Below are positions 1 through 9,483 of a stretch of 64,000 nt of DNA, one piece after another; positions within the stretch are counted from its first letter, which is position 1; the number at the start of each line of letters is the position of its first letter. Location: the NCBI RefSeq assembly GCF_003355455.1, contig NZ_CP031357.1, forward strand, positions 1,404,501-1,468,500, read 5' to 3'. Origin of the DNA: Erythrobacter aureus (lineage in GTDB: Bacteria; Pseudomonadota; Alphaproteobacteria; Sphingomonadales; Sphingomonadaceae). A program made the position numbers and the translations under genes. The notes under the pieces were generated by a model, which saw only the letters and a program-made list of their open reading frames with translations, did no database searches and was not told the origin of the DNA.

Positions 1-216
1 TTCCTTTATGAAAGCGAAGAGTTCAACGCGAACAACCAGATCGAGGGCGGCCTGCGAATCGGCTACGCACGGACCGACGGTCTGTTCGAAGTGGCGGCCT
101 TCGTGCGCAACATCACCGATGCCGACAATGTGAAGGGCGGCATCGACTTCAACAACAACACCGCCTTCGTCAACGATCCGCGGGTGTTCGGCATCTCGGC
201 ACGCGTCAACTACTGA
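1..216 (+). CDS. TonB-dependent receptor, C-terminal fragment
   Basis: The frame is open from base 1 and ends at a TGA at 214-216, giving the last 71 residues of a protein that begins outside the window. Alternating polar and hydrophobic segments, the phrase NITDADNV and the ending FGISARVNY (final aromatic residue) are typical of the last beta strands of an outer-membrane TonB-dependent receptor barrel. The substrate cannot be judged from this fragment. It converges on the M16 peptidase gene, with a strong hairpin terminator between them. Confidence 0.75.
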   Translation, partial: FLYESEEFNANNQIEGGLRIGYARTDGLFEVAAFVRNITDADNVKGGIDFNNNTAFVNDPRVFGISARVNY

Positions 217-240
217 GCGCGAACCATGGCGTGAGACAGC

Positions 241-268
241 GGGCCGGAAGGAGCGATCCTTCCGGCCC
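241..268. terminator. Perfect hairpin between convergent genes
   Basis: A 12-bp perfect inverted repeat (GGGCCGGAAGGA and its complement) encloses a GCGA tetraloop of the GNRA type. It lies between the stop codons of the upstream receptor and the M16 peptidase. Only a short T run follows on the plus strand, so it is probably a bidirectional, partly U-poor terminator. Confidence 0.7.
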
Positions 269-273
269 TTTGC

Positions 274-3156
274 CTATGGCTTCGGTACGAGGCTTTCGTG
301 CAGGATGCGGATCCGCAGAGCCGCGTCCGGGTCGAGATAACGCCGAGCCGCGTCCCGCAGCATGGCGGGCGTCACCGCGCGGATGCGATCCTCGTAGCTG
401 CGCACACGGTCGAGGCGCCCGGCGCGCAATTGCGCCTCGTCGATCGCCCGCAGCCACCAGCCGTTCTCGCGGCGGCTGAGCGCGATCTTCTCGAGCAGGG
501 GCGCGCGGGCGCGCTCGATCAGGTCGCCCGATATCGGTCCCTCGCGGAATTCGCTGGCGATCGCATCTACCACGGCAAAGACTTCGTCAGCCTGTTCCGG
601 CGCGACCACGACCGATGTCGAGAAGGTCCCGAAATCGCGATAGATATGCGACATGTTCGAACTGGCGCCGGGCGAATAGGAGGCGCCCAGCTCCTCGCGG
701 ATACGCTCGAGCATTTCGAGCCGCATCACGCCGGCGAGCAGTTGCATCGTCGCCTCTTCCTGCGCGTCGTCGTCATCGGTGGTCGGCCAGATGGTCATCG
801 CCAGCGCCTGATCGGGCGCACCCGCATGCGTCAGCACGTGCTCGCTGCGGTCGGCGGTGAATCGGGCAAGTCGTTCGCTTTCCCATTCATCGAGTGTCGC
901 CGCGCGTGGCGGCAGCGCGCCGAAGGTCTCGGCAACTGCGGCAATGACGGCGTTGCCGTCGAAGTCGCCGACGACGGAGATCTCGATCGGGGCGGCGGCG
1001 AACTGTTCGGCGGTCAATCGGCGCGCCTCTTCCAGCGTTACGCCAGCCAGTTCCGCCTCGGACGGGATGCCGAAACGCGGATTGCCATCGGCTACCAACC
1101 GCGCCACCTGCGCGCGCGCGACCGCTTGCGGCGTCGCGTCGAGCTGGGCGAGGTAGGGCGGCAGGATCGCCTGCCAGCGCGTCAGCATCTCCGATCGCAG
1201 ACCGGGATCGCTGAAATAGGCAGCGCTGAGACGCATCTGCAGCGGCAGGTCGTCCATGGTCCCGCTCCCACGCACGGTGAACTTGTCCTCGTCGGCATCG
1301 AAACCGTAGGCCAGTCGGCGCCCGGCGAGGATCTGGCGCAGCTCGTCATAGCTATGCTCGCCTAGCCCGCCGAGCGCACTGACCGAAGACAGGAAGCTCG
1401 CCTGCCCCATTTTAGTAGACGGCAGAGCCAGTTGTCCCGATCCGATCCGGATCGCATAGCGCAGACGCCCCTTCTCGAAGTCGGTAAACTTCAAGTTCAA
1501 TCGAACATTGTTTTCGAGGCGGATGGTCCTGACACCGAGATCCTCGAGCGTCACATCCTCCGCAATAGCCGATGGTTCGCCGAAATCGTCATAGGCAAAG
1601 GCCAGCCCACCATGGTCTTCCGCTGCGGCGACAGCTTGCGCTGCTGAGGTTCGCCAGGCCTCGACGATGGCCCGCTCGGCATCGGGAATGGCCTGCTTGG
1701 TCGACACATGGATCAGCGGGTCGGACAGCGCGAAATGCTCCGCGAAAGCTTGCGAAACGGCTTCTGCGGTGATGTCCGGCTTGTGCGCCAGAAACAGATC
1801 GTAACTCGTTTGCGGAGTCACGAAGATGCGCTCGCGCCGGGCGGTCGACAAAATGCCCTCGGCCAGCCCGCGGTTACGCCGTGTTTCCTGCTGGCTGGCC
1901 GCATCGCGGTAGCGCTGTTCGAAATTGGCGAGCTGTTCGGCCAGTTCCGCTTCGGTAAAGCCATGTTGCACAGCGCGGCGCCATTCCTGCTCGCCCACTT
2001 CGAGCGCGCGTTGCCATTCGCCCTCGCGCGCCTGCACCCGCACCTGCGCCTGCCGCTGAATATCGAAGAAGTCGGAGGCCGAGGCCCGCCCGCCGATGAT
2101 CGGTGCATCGGCTGCATTGGCGATACGCTGCAACCGGCGATTGACGATCGCCGTGCCGAGGGCGACAAGCCGTGAGCGATCTGTTTCGGCGATGATCGGC
2201 CGGTGTTCGACATAGGGTGCGAACCGATCGATCACGACCACATGCGGGACGTCGGGGTCGACGAAATTGGCAGCCGCGGGGCCGCGCGCCAGATCGACCT
2301 TGCCTTTCTCGACGTGGACGCGCGGCGTGGGCGGGGCCGCCCAGTCGTCGAAGCGCTCACGAATCCTCGCCTCGATCATGTCGGGATCGACATCCCCGAC
2401 CACCACCAGCGCGGCATTGTCCGGCCGGTAATAGCGGCGATAGAGATCGCGCAGCACCCGGCCCGGTGCGCTGTCGATGATTGCCCCGGTCCCCTCGGCC
2501 CGAAAACGCTTTGCATACCGCGTGTCGGGAGCGACGAAACCGAGATAGTGCTTGAGGCGGCGGATCGCGAAAGTGTTGCGCGTGCGCGTTTCCGACTGGA
2601 TGATCCCGCGCTCGCGGTCGACCGCATCGTCGGCGATGGTCAGTTCGCTGGCGGTTTCGCGCATCAGCATCAGCGCCGTGTCGACCAGTTCGGGATCGGT
2701 GCGCGGCAGGTCGAGCTTGTAGATCGTGTCCTCGAACCCGGTCGAGGCGTTCGTATCCGCCCCGAATGCAAGCCCCAGCCGTTCGAGCAGCTTGGTCATC
2801 TCGCCTTCGGGCACATTGCGCGATCCGTTGAAGGCCATGTGCTCTATCATATGGGCGAGGCCGAGTTCGTGTTCGTCCTCGTCGATCCAGCCGATATCGA
2901 AGCCCAGGCGTACCACCGCCGTATCCTTCGGCGTGCCGTTTTTCAGGATCGCATAGCGCATTCCGTTTTCGAGCAGGCCGAAGCGCACAGCCGGGTCGGG
3001 CGCGATATCATAGATTGGGTGGCCCCAGCCGGTGCTTGCCCGCGCCGTTTCGCCAGCTGCGGGCGCAGGCTTTTCCTGAGCGGCGAGAGCAGGGGGCAGC
3101 GCAAGCACGAGGAGCGGAAGTGCCGCGAGCACCGGGCGAAGCGGGGATACAGTCAT
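274..3156 (-). CDS. M16 family zinc metallopeptidase, two-module, exported
   Basis: A 960-residue insulinase/pitrilysin-family protein. The inverted zinc motif HMIEH lies at residues 102-106, with the third ligand probably E182 in DRERGIIQSE. The length fits two tandem M16 catalytic/M16_C halves, the second without a zinc motif, as in periplasmic pitrilysin-like proteins. The start at 3156 is chosen because it opens directly onto a signal peptide (hydrophobic core about residues 5-25, AlaX-Ala-like cleavage near ALAAQ); the frame stays open further upstream, but that extension overlaps the divergent kinase gene and looks non-coding. Role by family: degradation of peptides in the periplasm or at the outer membrane. 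Confidence 0.92.
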   Translation of the reverse strand: MTVSPLRPVLAALPLLVLALPPALAAQEKPAPAAGETARASTGWGHPIYDIAPDPAVRFGLLENGMRYAILKNGTPKDTAVVRLGFDIGWIDEDEHELGLAHMIEHMAFNGSRNVPEGEMTKLLERLGLAFGADTNASTGFEDTIYKLDLPRTDPELVDTALMLMRETASELTIADDAVDRERGIIQSETRTRNTFAIRRLKHYLGFVAPDTRYAKRFRAEGTGAIIDSAPGRVLRDLYRRYYRPDNAALVVVGDVDPDMIEARIRERFDDWAAPPTPRVHVEKGKVDLARGPAAANFVDPDVPHVVVIDRFAPYVEHRPIIAETDRSRLVALGTAIVNRRLQRIANAADAPIIGGRASASDFFDIQRQAQVRVQAREGEWQRALEVGEQEWRRAVQHGFTEAELAEQLANFEQRYRDAASQQETRRNRGLAEGILSTARRERIFVTPQTSYDLFLAHKPDITAEAVSQAFAEHFALSDPLIHVSTKQAIPDAERAIVEAWRTSAAQAVAAAEDHGGLAFAYDDFGEPSAIAEDVTLEDLGVRTIRLENNVRLNLKFTDFEKGRLRYAIRIGSGQLALPSTKMGQASFLSSVSALGGLGEHSYDELRQILAGRRLAYGFDADEDKFTVRGSGTMDDLPLQMRLSAAYFSDPGLRSEMLTRWQAILPPYLAQLDATPQAVARAQVARLVADGNPRFGIPSEAELAGVTLEEARRLTAEQFAAAPIEISVVGDFDGNAVIAAVAETFGALPPRAATLDEWESERLARFTADRSEHVLTHAGAPDQALAMTIWPTTDDDDAQEEATMQLLAGVMRLEMLERIREELGASYSPGASSNMSHIYRDFGTFSTSVVVAPEQADEVFAVVDAIASEFREGPISGDLIERARAPLLEKIALSRRENGWWLRAIDEAQLRAGRLDRVRSYEDRIRAVTPAMLRDAARRYLDPDAALRIRILHESLVPKP

Positions 3157-3282
3157 GATACGGCACGCTATGGCCCGCAGGCTCCGAATCCAAGCCTGAC
3201 ATGCGGGCAAATCCGCCGAAGTCATGGCGACATCGGCCAACTGCATGGTTGCACCTGCCCGGCACCGCGATAGGACTGGCGC

Positions 3283-4164
3283 ATGCCGGTTCTCGACCTC
3301 GTCTATAATTCCTTTTCGGGCAGTTTTCGCCAGCAACGGCTGACCGCGCTCGTCGCCGCGCTGGAGCGCGAGGGTTTCGCCGTGAACCCGCTCCCGTCGC
3401 GCATCGACGGGATCGATCTGAGCGGGAAGGCCGAGCTTGTCTGTGTCCATGGCGGCGACGGGACGTTGCGCGATACGGTGCAAGCCCTCGGGGACAGGGC
3501 GGGGCAGGTCCCGCTTTGCATCGCCCCATCTGGCACTATCAACCTCGTGGCGCGCGAATTGGGCTATGCCAAGCAGCCTGCAGCCTTCGCGCGGCAATTG
3601 CACGCGGCATGGGAGCGTGGCCCCGGTAGCTGGGTGAAATCCCCGCTTTATCGCCTGGGGGACATGCCGATCGTCGCCTGTCTCAGCATCGGGCCGGACA
3701 GCCAGGCGGTGGCGCGCGTGTCCTCCTCGCTCAAAAAGCGGATCGGGCGCTATGCCTATGTGGTGGCGATGATGCGGCAGATACGCGCCTGGCCGCGCGA
3801 CCCCATGACCATCCGCGGCGAGCTGGCCGATGGCAGGCCCTTCGAATGCGAGGCCGAGGCCGCCATCGTCAGCCACGGCGCGCTTTATGGCGGGCCTTTC
3901 CGGCTTAGCCATCACGCCGCGCTCGAAGCGGATTCGGTGGAACTCATCACGCTCGGGCGCTCGACCCGGCTCGACACACTGCGCCTGGTCACCGCCGCGC
4001 TGCTGCGCCAGTCGCTCGCCGAACGCGGCATCGCCGATATCCGCACCTGCCGCCGGATCGCCTTCGACCGCTGTGTCACGCCGGTCCAGGTCGATGGCGA
4101 CCACATGCCCGACTGCGCCTATGCCATCGCGCCGGGCGGGCTGGCGCTCACCTATGTCGTGTGA
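3283..4164 (+). CDS. Diacylglycerol/lipid kinase family protein
   Basis: 293 residues with the DAGK catalytic-domain signature GGDGT at residues 57-61 and the following APSGTINLVARELGY segment, which corresponds to the conserved GTxNdlAr region. The family (DgkB/YegS-like) phosphorylates diacylglycerol or related lipids with ATP at the cytoplasmic face of the membrane. Divergent from the M16 peptidase with about 126 bp between starts. Its TGA at 4162-4164 abuts the purC stop codon on the other strand with no spacer, so no terminator can lie between them. Substrate not assignable. Confidence 0.85.
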   Translation: MPVLDLVYNSFSGSFRQQRLTALVAALEREGFAVNPLPSRIDGIDLSGKAELVCVHGGDGTLRDTVQALGDRAGQVPLCIAPSGTINLVARELGYAKQPAAFARQLHAAWERGPGSWVKSPLYRLGDMPIVACLSIGPDSQAVARVSSSLKKRIGRYAYVVAMMRQIRAWPRDPMTIRGELADGRPFECEAEAAIVSHGALYGGPFRLSHHAALEADSVELITLGRSTRLDTLRLVTAALLRQSLAERGIADIRTCRRIAFDRCVTPVQVDGDHMPDCAYAIAPGGLALTYVV

Positions 4165-4968
4165 CTATTTCTTCGGCTTGGACGGGGTCCTGAGCCGCCC
4201 GCGATGGGCGTTCATGTCGAGCACTTCGCCCGGACCGCTATCGTCGTTCTGAAGCAGGCCGAGCCGCCGCGCGACTTCCTGATAGGCTTCGCTTTCGCCG
4301 CCCATGTCGCGGCGGAAACGGTCCTTGTCGAGCTTTTCGCCGGTGTTGATGTCCCACAGGCGGCAGCCATCGGGGCTAATCTCGTCGGCCAGGATCGTGC
4401 GGCTGTAATCGCCATCCCAGATGCGGCCGAATTCCAGCTTGAAATCGATCAGCCGGATATCGATCGCGCTGAACAGCCCGCACAGGAAATCGTTTATGCG
4501 GATCGCCATGGACGACATATCCTGCATCTCTTCATGGCTGCACCAATTGAAGCAGGCAATTTCCTCTTCCGACACCTTGGGATCGCCCAGTGCATCGTCC
4601 TTGAGGCAATATTCGATCAGCGTGTGCGGCAGCAGTTCGCCTTCCTCGATACCCAGGCGCTTGCTGAGCGAACCGGCGGCGACATTGCGCACGACGACTT
4701 CCAGCGGAATGATTTCGACCTGGCGGACAAGCTGTTCGCGCATGTTCAGGCGGCGAATGAAATGGGTCGGGATGCCGATATGCGACAGGCGCGTGAAGAT
4801 ATATTCGCTGATGCGATTGTTGATCACACCCTTGCCGTTGATCGTGCCCTTTTTCTCGGCGTTGAAGGCGGTCGCGTCATCCTTGAAATACTGGATGATC
4901 GTGCCCGGTTCGGGGCCTTCGTAGAGGATCTTGGCCTTGCCTTCGTAGATCTGGCGGCGACGTGCCAT
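4165..4968 (-). CDS. purC: Phosphoribosylaminoimidazole-succinocarboxamide synthase
   Basis: 267 residues. Joins aspartate to CAIR with ATP to form SAICAR in de novo purine synthesis. Family landmarks are all visible: YEGKAK near the N-terminus, the NVAAGSLSKRLG segment, DFKLEFG, and DEISPDGCRLWD. The start ATG at 4968 gives MARRRQIYEGKAK, the normal N-terminus. The C-terminus carries a short basic tail (PSKPKK). It is divergent from bioF across roughly 130 bp that must hold both promoters; I could not pick a convincing promoter there. Confidence 0.97.
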   Translation of the reverse strand: MARRRQIYEGKAKILYEGPEPGTIIQYFKDDATAFNAEKKGTINGKGVINNRISEYIFTRLSHIGIPTHFIRRLNMREQLVRQVEIIPLEVVVRNVAAGSLSKRLGIEEGELLPHTLIEYCLKDDALGDPKVSEEEIACFNWCSHEEMQDMSSMAIRINDFLCGLFSAIDIRLIDFKLEFGRIWDGDYSRTILADEISPDGCRLWDINTGEKLDKDRFRRDMGGESEAYQEVARRLGLLQNDDSGPGEVLDMNAHRGRLRTPSKPKK

Positions 4969-5101
4969 GGGCGTGCATTCCTTAGCGCTTCAAAGACTTG
5001 CGCCCCGGCGACGGAATCGACTGGCGATTGCGGCTGCCGGGGCGAATGGTTCTGCGCATACAGAAGCGGCGGGACGAAAGCAATTGCAGCCGCGCGGCGC
5101 G

Positions 5102-6262
5102 ATGGTTAGCGCATCCGCGATGCCGTTTTCCCCCAGCACGTTTCGCCCGTTCGCCGCGCAGCAGGAAGATCTCGCCGAACTCGCGCGCAAGGACCGCCGG
5201 AGAGTCCTCACCCTGCCGCGAGGCGCGGACTTTTCTTCGAACGATTATCTCGCGCTGGCGGGCGATGAGCAGCTCAAACGGGCCGTCCGGGCGGCAATGG
5301 ATCGCGGCGTTCCGCTGGGGGCGGGCGGATCGCGCCTGCTGCGCGGCAATCACGCAGAGCACGAGCTGCTCGAAGAAGAGGCGGCGCGGTTCTTCGGCAG
5401 CGAAAGCACGATCTTTTTTGCCAATGGCTACACGGCCAACAGCGCTTTGCTGGCAACCCTGCCGCAGCGCGGCGATGCGATCTTTCACGACGAGCTGGTC
5501 CATGCCAGTGCGCATGAAGGCATGCGGCTGTCGCGGGCGGTGCGGTTCGGCGTGACGCATAACGATGCCGATGCCTTCGCCGATGCGCTGGCCCGCTGGC
5601 GGCAGAGCAATTCGACGGGCACTGCCTGGATCGCGGTGGAAACGCTTTACAGCATGGATGGCGACCGTGCGCCGCTGGGCGCGCTGGCCGAACTGGCGGA
5701 CCGTCATGGCGCGATCCTGCTTGCCGACGATGCCCATGCCACCGGCGTGTTCGGCGAAGGCGGCAGGGGGCTGGCGGACAGCCTCGCCGGGCGGGACAAT
5801 GCCATCGTATTGCGCACTTGCGGCAAGGCGCTGGGCAGCGAGGGCGCGCTGCTTTGCGGGCCGCGCGTCATGCGCGACCATCTCGTCAATCGTGCTCGCG
5901 CCTTCATCTTCTCGACCGCGCCATCGCCGCTGATCGCGTCCTGCGTGCGCGAAGCGCTGAGGATCGTCGAGGACGAACCCGAACGCCGTAGCGCGCTCGC
6001 CGAACTGATGTCCTATGGTGCCGACCGGCTGGCACCCTTCGGCGTTTCGGCCAGCGGATCGCAGATCATGCCGCTGGTGCTGGGCGATGATGCGCGGACT
6101 ATGCAGCTTGCGCAAAACCTGCGCGAGGCTGGCTTCGACATTCGTGGCATCCGCCCGCCGACCGTGCCTGTGGGCACCAGCCGCCTGCGCATCTCGCTCA
6201 CCCTCAATATCGGCAAGCCGCAGATCGATGCGCTGGCCGATACGCTTTCGGAGATTCTTTGA
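5102..6262 (+). CDS. bioF: 8-amino-7-oxononanoate synthase
   Basis: PLP enzyme condensing pimeloyl-ACP/CoA with alanine in biotin synthesis. 386 residues from this start, matching the family length. The Schiff-base lysine is K242 in TCGKALGSEGA, and ADDAHATG (residues 208-215) corresponds to the DEAHATG PLP-ring motif. The start is uncertain: ATG 5102 or ATG 5120 both give plausible N-termini and neither has a strong Shine-Dalgarno; the frame is also open further upstream but reads as low-complexity non-coding. First gene of bioF-bioD-bioA, joined to bioD by a TGATG overlap. No bioB or bioC is present in the window. Confidence 0.95.
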   Translation: MVSASAMPFSPSTFRPFAAQQEDLAELARKDRRRVLTLPRGADFSSNDYLALAGDEQLKRAVRAAMDRGVPLGAGGSRLLRGNHAEHELLEEEAARFFGSESTIFFANGYTANSALLATLPQRGDAIFHDELVHASAHEGMRLSRAVRFGVTHNDADAFADALARWRQSNSTGTAWIAVETLYSMDGDRAPLGALAELADRHGAILLADDAHATGVFGEGGRGLADSLAGRDNAIVLRTCGKALGSEGALLCGPRVMRDHLVNRARAFIFSTAPSPLIASCVREALRIVEDEPERRSALAELMSYGADRLAPFGVSASGSQIMPLVLGDDARTMQLAQNLREAGFDIRGIRPPTVPVGTSRLRISLTLNIGKPQIDALADTLSEIL

Positions 6263-6882
6263 TGAGCGCATTCGTCGTAACCGGCACCGACACCGATGTC
6301 GGCAAAACCGTCTTCGCCGCGGCGCTGACGGGCGCGCTGGACGCGCACTATTGGAAGCCGGTCCAGGCCGGACTCGAGGAGGGCGGCGATCGGGTGCAGG
6401 TCGCGCGGCTGACGGGATTGGCCGAAGACCGGGTGCTGCCCGAAGCCTATCGGCTGGCCACGCCGTGCTCGCCCCACCGCGCGGCGGAGATCGATGGTGT
6501 CATCATCGATCCCGACGGGCTGGCGCTCCCGCCCCAGCGGCCACTGGTGGTGGAAGGGGCGGGCGGCGCGCTCGTTCCGCTGGGGGGCGATTTGCTCTAT
6601 GCCGACCTTTTCGCGCATTGGGGTCTGCCCACGATCGTGGTTGCGCGCACGGCGCTCGGCACGATCAACCATTCGCTGCTGACGATCGAGGCGCTGCGCG
6701 CGCGCGGCGTGGCCGTGCATGGGATCGCCTTCGTCGGCGAAGCGATCGAGGATAGCGAAGCGACCATCTGCCGGATGGGCGCGGTCGAACGGCTCGGTCG
6801 CTTGCCCATGCTCGATTCGCTTGAGCCCGACACGCTGGCCGATGCCTTTGCGCGCAATTTCGATCTGGCGGATTTCCAATGA
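6262..6882 (+). CDS. bioD: Dethiobiotin synthetase
   Basis: 206 residues. ATP-dependent closure of the ureido ring of dethiobiotin from diaminopelargonate and CO2. The N-terminus carries the P-loop GTDTDVGKT (residues 8-16), and VVEGAGGALVPL matches the conserved second nucleotide/substrate loop. ATG 6262 shares one base with the bioF stop. A TTG just before it is in frame but not needed. Its own stop overlaps the bioA start by four bases (ATGA), so the three biotin genes are probably translationally coupled. Confidence 0.96.
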   Translation: MSAFVVTGTDTDVGKTVFAAALTGALDAHYWKPVQAGLEEGGDRVQVARLTGLAEDRVLPEAYRLATPCSPHRAAEIDGVIIDPDGLALPPQRPLVVEGAGGALVPLGGDLLYADLFAHWGLPTIVVARTALGTINHSLLTIEALRARGVAVHGIAFVGEAIEDSEATICRMGAVERLGRLPMLDSLEPDTLADAFARNFDLADFQ

Positions 6883-8135
6883 CCCAGTCCCCCGTCTGGC
6901 ACCCCTTCACGCAGCACGGGCTGGGCGATCCTGTCACGCTGGTCACCCATTCACAGGGCGCGGCGCTTTATACCGCCGATGGTCGCCGCGTGATCGATGC
7001 GATTTCGAGCTGGTGGGTTACCACCCATGGCCACTGCAATCCGCGCATCATGGCGGCGATCGCCGCGCAGGTGCAGCAGCTCGACCAGATGATCTTCGCC
7101 GGCTGGACGCACCAGCCCGCCGAAGACCTGGCGCGCGAATTGTGCCGGATCCTGCCCGATGCCCTTACCCGCGTGTTCTTTTCCGACAGCGGTTCGACTG
7201 CGGTGGAGGTCGCGCTCAAGATGGCGCTGGGTTACTGGACCCATCGTGGGGAGAAACGCGACCGCATCGTGGTGATGGACCATTCCTATCATGGCGACAC
7301 GATCGGCGCGATGTCGGTCGGCGCGCGTGGTGTATTCAACGCCGCTTATGCGCCGATGCTGTTCGACGTGGGGCGCGTGCCCTTTCCCGGCACCGATCCG
7401 CAGGCGACCCTCGATGTGCTGGAGGCGGAATGCGCGGCCGGAGCCGCAGCGTTCATCGTCGAACCGCTGGTGCTGGGCGCGGGCGGCATGCTGATGTATT
7501 CGCCCGATATATTGGCTGAGATGCGCAGTGTCTGCGCCCGCCACGGCACGCTGTTCATTGCCGACGAGGTGATGACCGGCTGGGGGCGTACCGGCACGCT
7601 GACCGCCTGCGAACAGGCTGGGGTGGTGCCCGACATCATGTGCCTGTCGAAAGGGCTGACCGGCGGCGCCGTACCCCTGGCGGTGACCATGGCGAGCGAA
7701 CCGATCTGGGAGGCGCATTATTCGACCGATCGGACGCGGACCTTCTACCATTCGTCGAGCTACACCGCGAACCCGTTGGCCTGCGCGGCGGCGAATGCGA
7801 ATCTCGCCATCTGGCGCGAGGAACCGGTGCTGGAAAGGGTGGCTGCACTGGGCGCACGGCAGCAAGTGCATCTCGATGGACTTTCCGGTCATGCGATGGT
7901 GCGCAATGCGCGGCGCTGCGGAACGATCGCCGCGCTGGAACTGGGCGATCCCGACGGTAGCTACCTGTCCGATCTGGGGCCGCGCCTGCTGCGCCGTTTC
8001 CGCGAGGCCGATCTGCTGCTGCGCCCGCTCGGCAACACGGTCTATGTCATGCCGCCCTATTGTATCGATGAACCCGATCTCGCGCGGATATGGGCCGAGA
8101 TCGCTTCGGCGGCCGAGGATCTCGCGGCGCAATAG
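6879..8135 (+). CDS. bioA: Adenosylmethionine-8-amino-7-oxononanoate aminotransferase
   Basis: 418-residue class III PLP aminotransferase making 7,8-diaminopelargonate in biotin synthesis. Visible landmarks: WHPFTQH at the N-terminus and SSWWVTTHGHCN (both characteristic of BioA), HSYHGDT (Y137 region), ADEVMTGWGRTG (D229), and the Schiff-base lysine K258 in CLSKGLTGG. Starts in the ATGA overlap with bioD. Last gene of the biotin cluster; the next feature is a tRNA on the other strand, and I see no clear terminator after it. Confidence 0.97.
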   Translation: MTQSPVWHPFTQHGLGDPVTLVTHSQGAALYTADGRRVIDAISSWWVTTHGHCNPRIMAAIAAQVQQLDQMIFAGWTHQPAEDLARELCRILPDALTRVFFSDSGSTAVEVALKMALGYWTHRGEKRDRIVVMDHSYHGDTIGAMSVGARGVFNAAYAPMLFDVGRVPFPGTDPQATLDVLEAECAAGAAAFIVEPLVLGAGGMLMYSPDILAEMRSVCARHGTLFIADEVMTGWGRTGTLTACEQAGVVPDIMCLSKGLTGGAVPLAVTMASEPIWEAHYSTDRTRTFYHSSSYTANPLACAAANANLAIWREEPVLERVAALGARQQVHLDGLSGHAMVRNARRCGTIAALELGDPDGSYLSDLGPRLLRRFREADLLLRPLGNTVYVMPPYCIDEPDLARIWAEIASAAEDLAAQ

Positions 8136-8193
8136 CGTGGCGGCGGCGCGCCGAACTGGCGGGGCTGGTATTCGAAAGGCCAGGGTAGCGAAG

Positions 8194-8268
8194 TGGTGCC
8201 CAGGGGCGGAGTCGAACCACCGACACGACGATTTTCAGTCGTCTGCTCTACCACTGAGCTACCCGGGC
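8194..8268 (-). tRNA. tRNA-Phe (anticodon GAA), CCA encoded
   Basis: 75 nt on the minus strand. The cloverleaf can be drawn fully: 7-bp acceptor GCCCGGG/CCTGGGC (one G-U pair), D arm GCTC/GAGC, anticodon arm GACGA–CTGAAAA–TCGTC with anticodon GAA, 5-nt variable loop, and T arm GGTGG–TTCGACT–CCGCC. The 3' CCA is encoded (8194-8196). It lies downstream of yacG on the same strand and may be co-transcribed. Confidence 0.97.
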
Positions 8269-8357
8269 ACACTGCTTCGGCGAAGGGGCTTGAACAGCCC
8301 CGCGAGCAATGAGAGCGCGCCTATGGCGAAGCTGGCGCGCCTTGGCAAGGGGCAAAT

Positions 8358-8540
8358 TCAGTCTTCCTTGCCGCCGGTGACCTCGGCCGCGATTTCCTCG
8401 GGCAGGGCGGGGCGCCCGGGTACGGCGTAGCCATCGCCGAACCATCGGGAAAGGTCGTGATCGCGGCAGCGGGTCGAACAGAAAGGCGTGTGCTCTTCGC
8501 TGCGCGGTTTCTTGCAGATCGGGCAGGGCTTAGTCGTCAT
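8358..8540 (-). CDS. yacG: DNA gyrase inhibitor YacG-like zinc protein
   Basis: 60 residues with a C-x2-C-x11-C-x3-C zinc site (C6, C9, C21, C25) followed by DHDLSRWFGDGY, the family signature. E. coli YacG binds gyrase and blocks DNA binding; that role is by family only. The start overlaps the end of the RNase E/G-like gene by 11 bases. Position at the end of infA–maf–RNase–yacG is a familiar alphaproteobacterial order. Confidence 0.92.
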   Translation of the reverse strand: MTTKPCPICKKPRSEEHTPFCSTRCRDHDLSRWFGDGYAVPGRPALPEEIAAEVTGGKED

Positions 8541-9483
8541 GACCCACGATCTGGGCGGTGGCTGCCTCTATCGCAAGGCCCGGATCGGCCTCTATCCGTA
8601 CCGGCCGCGCGGTGCGGCGTTCAAGCTCGGTGAGCCATTCTGTTTTGAGCTTGGCCTTCAACGCAGGGTGCAGGGTGAGCAATGTCACGCCCGGCCCCTC
8701 GACCATTTCCGCGCGGCGCAGCGCCATACGGGCGGCCATCCCTACGCGCGAGGTGGCAAATCGATGCAGCAGCGAAGGCCCTTCGAGCCGTGCGACGATC
8801 TGGACGAAGCCGAAACCGTTCATGGCGGTGCGCTCGTGCGGAAAGTCGGAGAGCGCCTCTTCCAGCGCCTCGTCCACCGCTTTGCGATCCGCCTTGGTTT
8901 GAAGAGTGGGAAAATCTATCCCGATCATACCGCCGAGATCGAACAGCGGGAGCCAGTGCGCGATGGCAGGCACTGCGGCCAGCGCCAGTTCGCGCGGCGA
9001 AAGGTCGCCGTCGATATCGATCAGCGTCATCGCGGGGGTAACGGCGAACAGCAGCGAGCCTCCGGGGAATTCGACTTCGCCGGAGGATGCGGCATGCCAC
9101 ACATCTTCCCACGCGCCTTCCGGAAATGCGCGGACGGGGGTGCCCTCTTCGAAGCGGTCGGGGACGGGAGAGCCCGCATTGGCCACCGGCCGGGCGGCGG
9201 CAAGCTTGAAGCGCCCGCGTTCGGTCATGGCAGCGCGGGTGATAGCGAAGCGGTAGCTTGCGCCCTCGCTTGCATCGCGCGGCAATTTGTCCACCGAGAC
9301 CTCGCGACCCGACGGGTGCTGTACCATGCCGCGCGCGCCGGATTTGCGAACCAGCTTGCCGTCGAACCCCGCGCCTGCATGAAGCTCGCCCGGCCAGCGC
9401 ACTTTCGCGGCGATCGGTGTGTCGCCGCTCATCAGCAGGGCACGGCGCTCGCCGATGCCCTCCTCGACCAGCCACTCAGGCAA
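8530..9483 (-). CDS. Short ribonuclease E/G-like protein
   Basis: 317 residues, much shorter than RNase E or G of gamma-proteobacteria, but typical of the short form encoded beside maf and yacG. The segment from TLIDIDGD (D156) to GGMIGIDF (D190) aligns with the catalytic IDVN and IDF motifs of RNase E/G, so both metal-binding aspartates appear present. There is no CPxC zinc-link, so the tetramer interface of RNase E should be absent. The start is assigned to TTG 9483 (giving MPEWLVEEGIGERRALL, the usual N-terminus); it overlaps the maf end by 8 bases. The longer upstream frame is only the shadow of maf. Confidence 0.82.
   Translation of the reverse strand: MPEWLVEEGIGERRALLMSGDTPIAAKVRWPGELHAGAGFDGKLVRKSGARGMVQHPSGREVSVDKLPRDASEGASYRFAITRAAMTERGRFKLAAARPVANAGSPVPDRFEEGTPVRAFPEGAWEDVWHAASSGEVEFPGGSLLFAVTPAMTLIDIDGDLSPRELALAAVPAIAHWLPLFDLGGMIGIDFPTLQTKADRKAVDEALEEALSDFPHERTAMNGFGFVQIVARLEGPSLLHRFATSRVGMAARMALRRAEMVEGPGVTLLTLHPALKAKLKTEWLTELERRTARPVRIEADPGLAIEAATAQIVGHDD

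Noticed and set aside
3157..4104. N-terminal extension of the M16 peptidase frame
   Set aside because: It runs antisense through the lipid kinase gene and lacks a leader; the start at 3156 gives a clean signal peptide.
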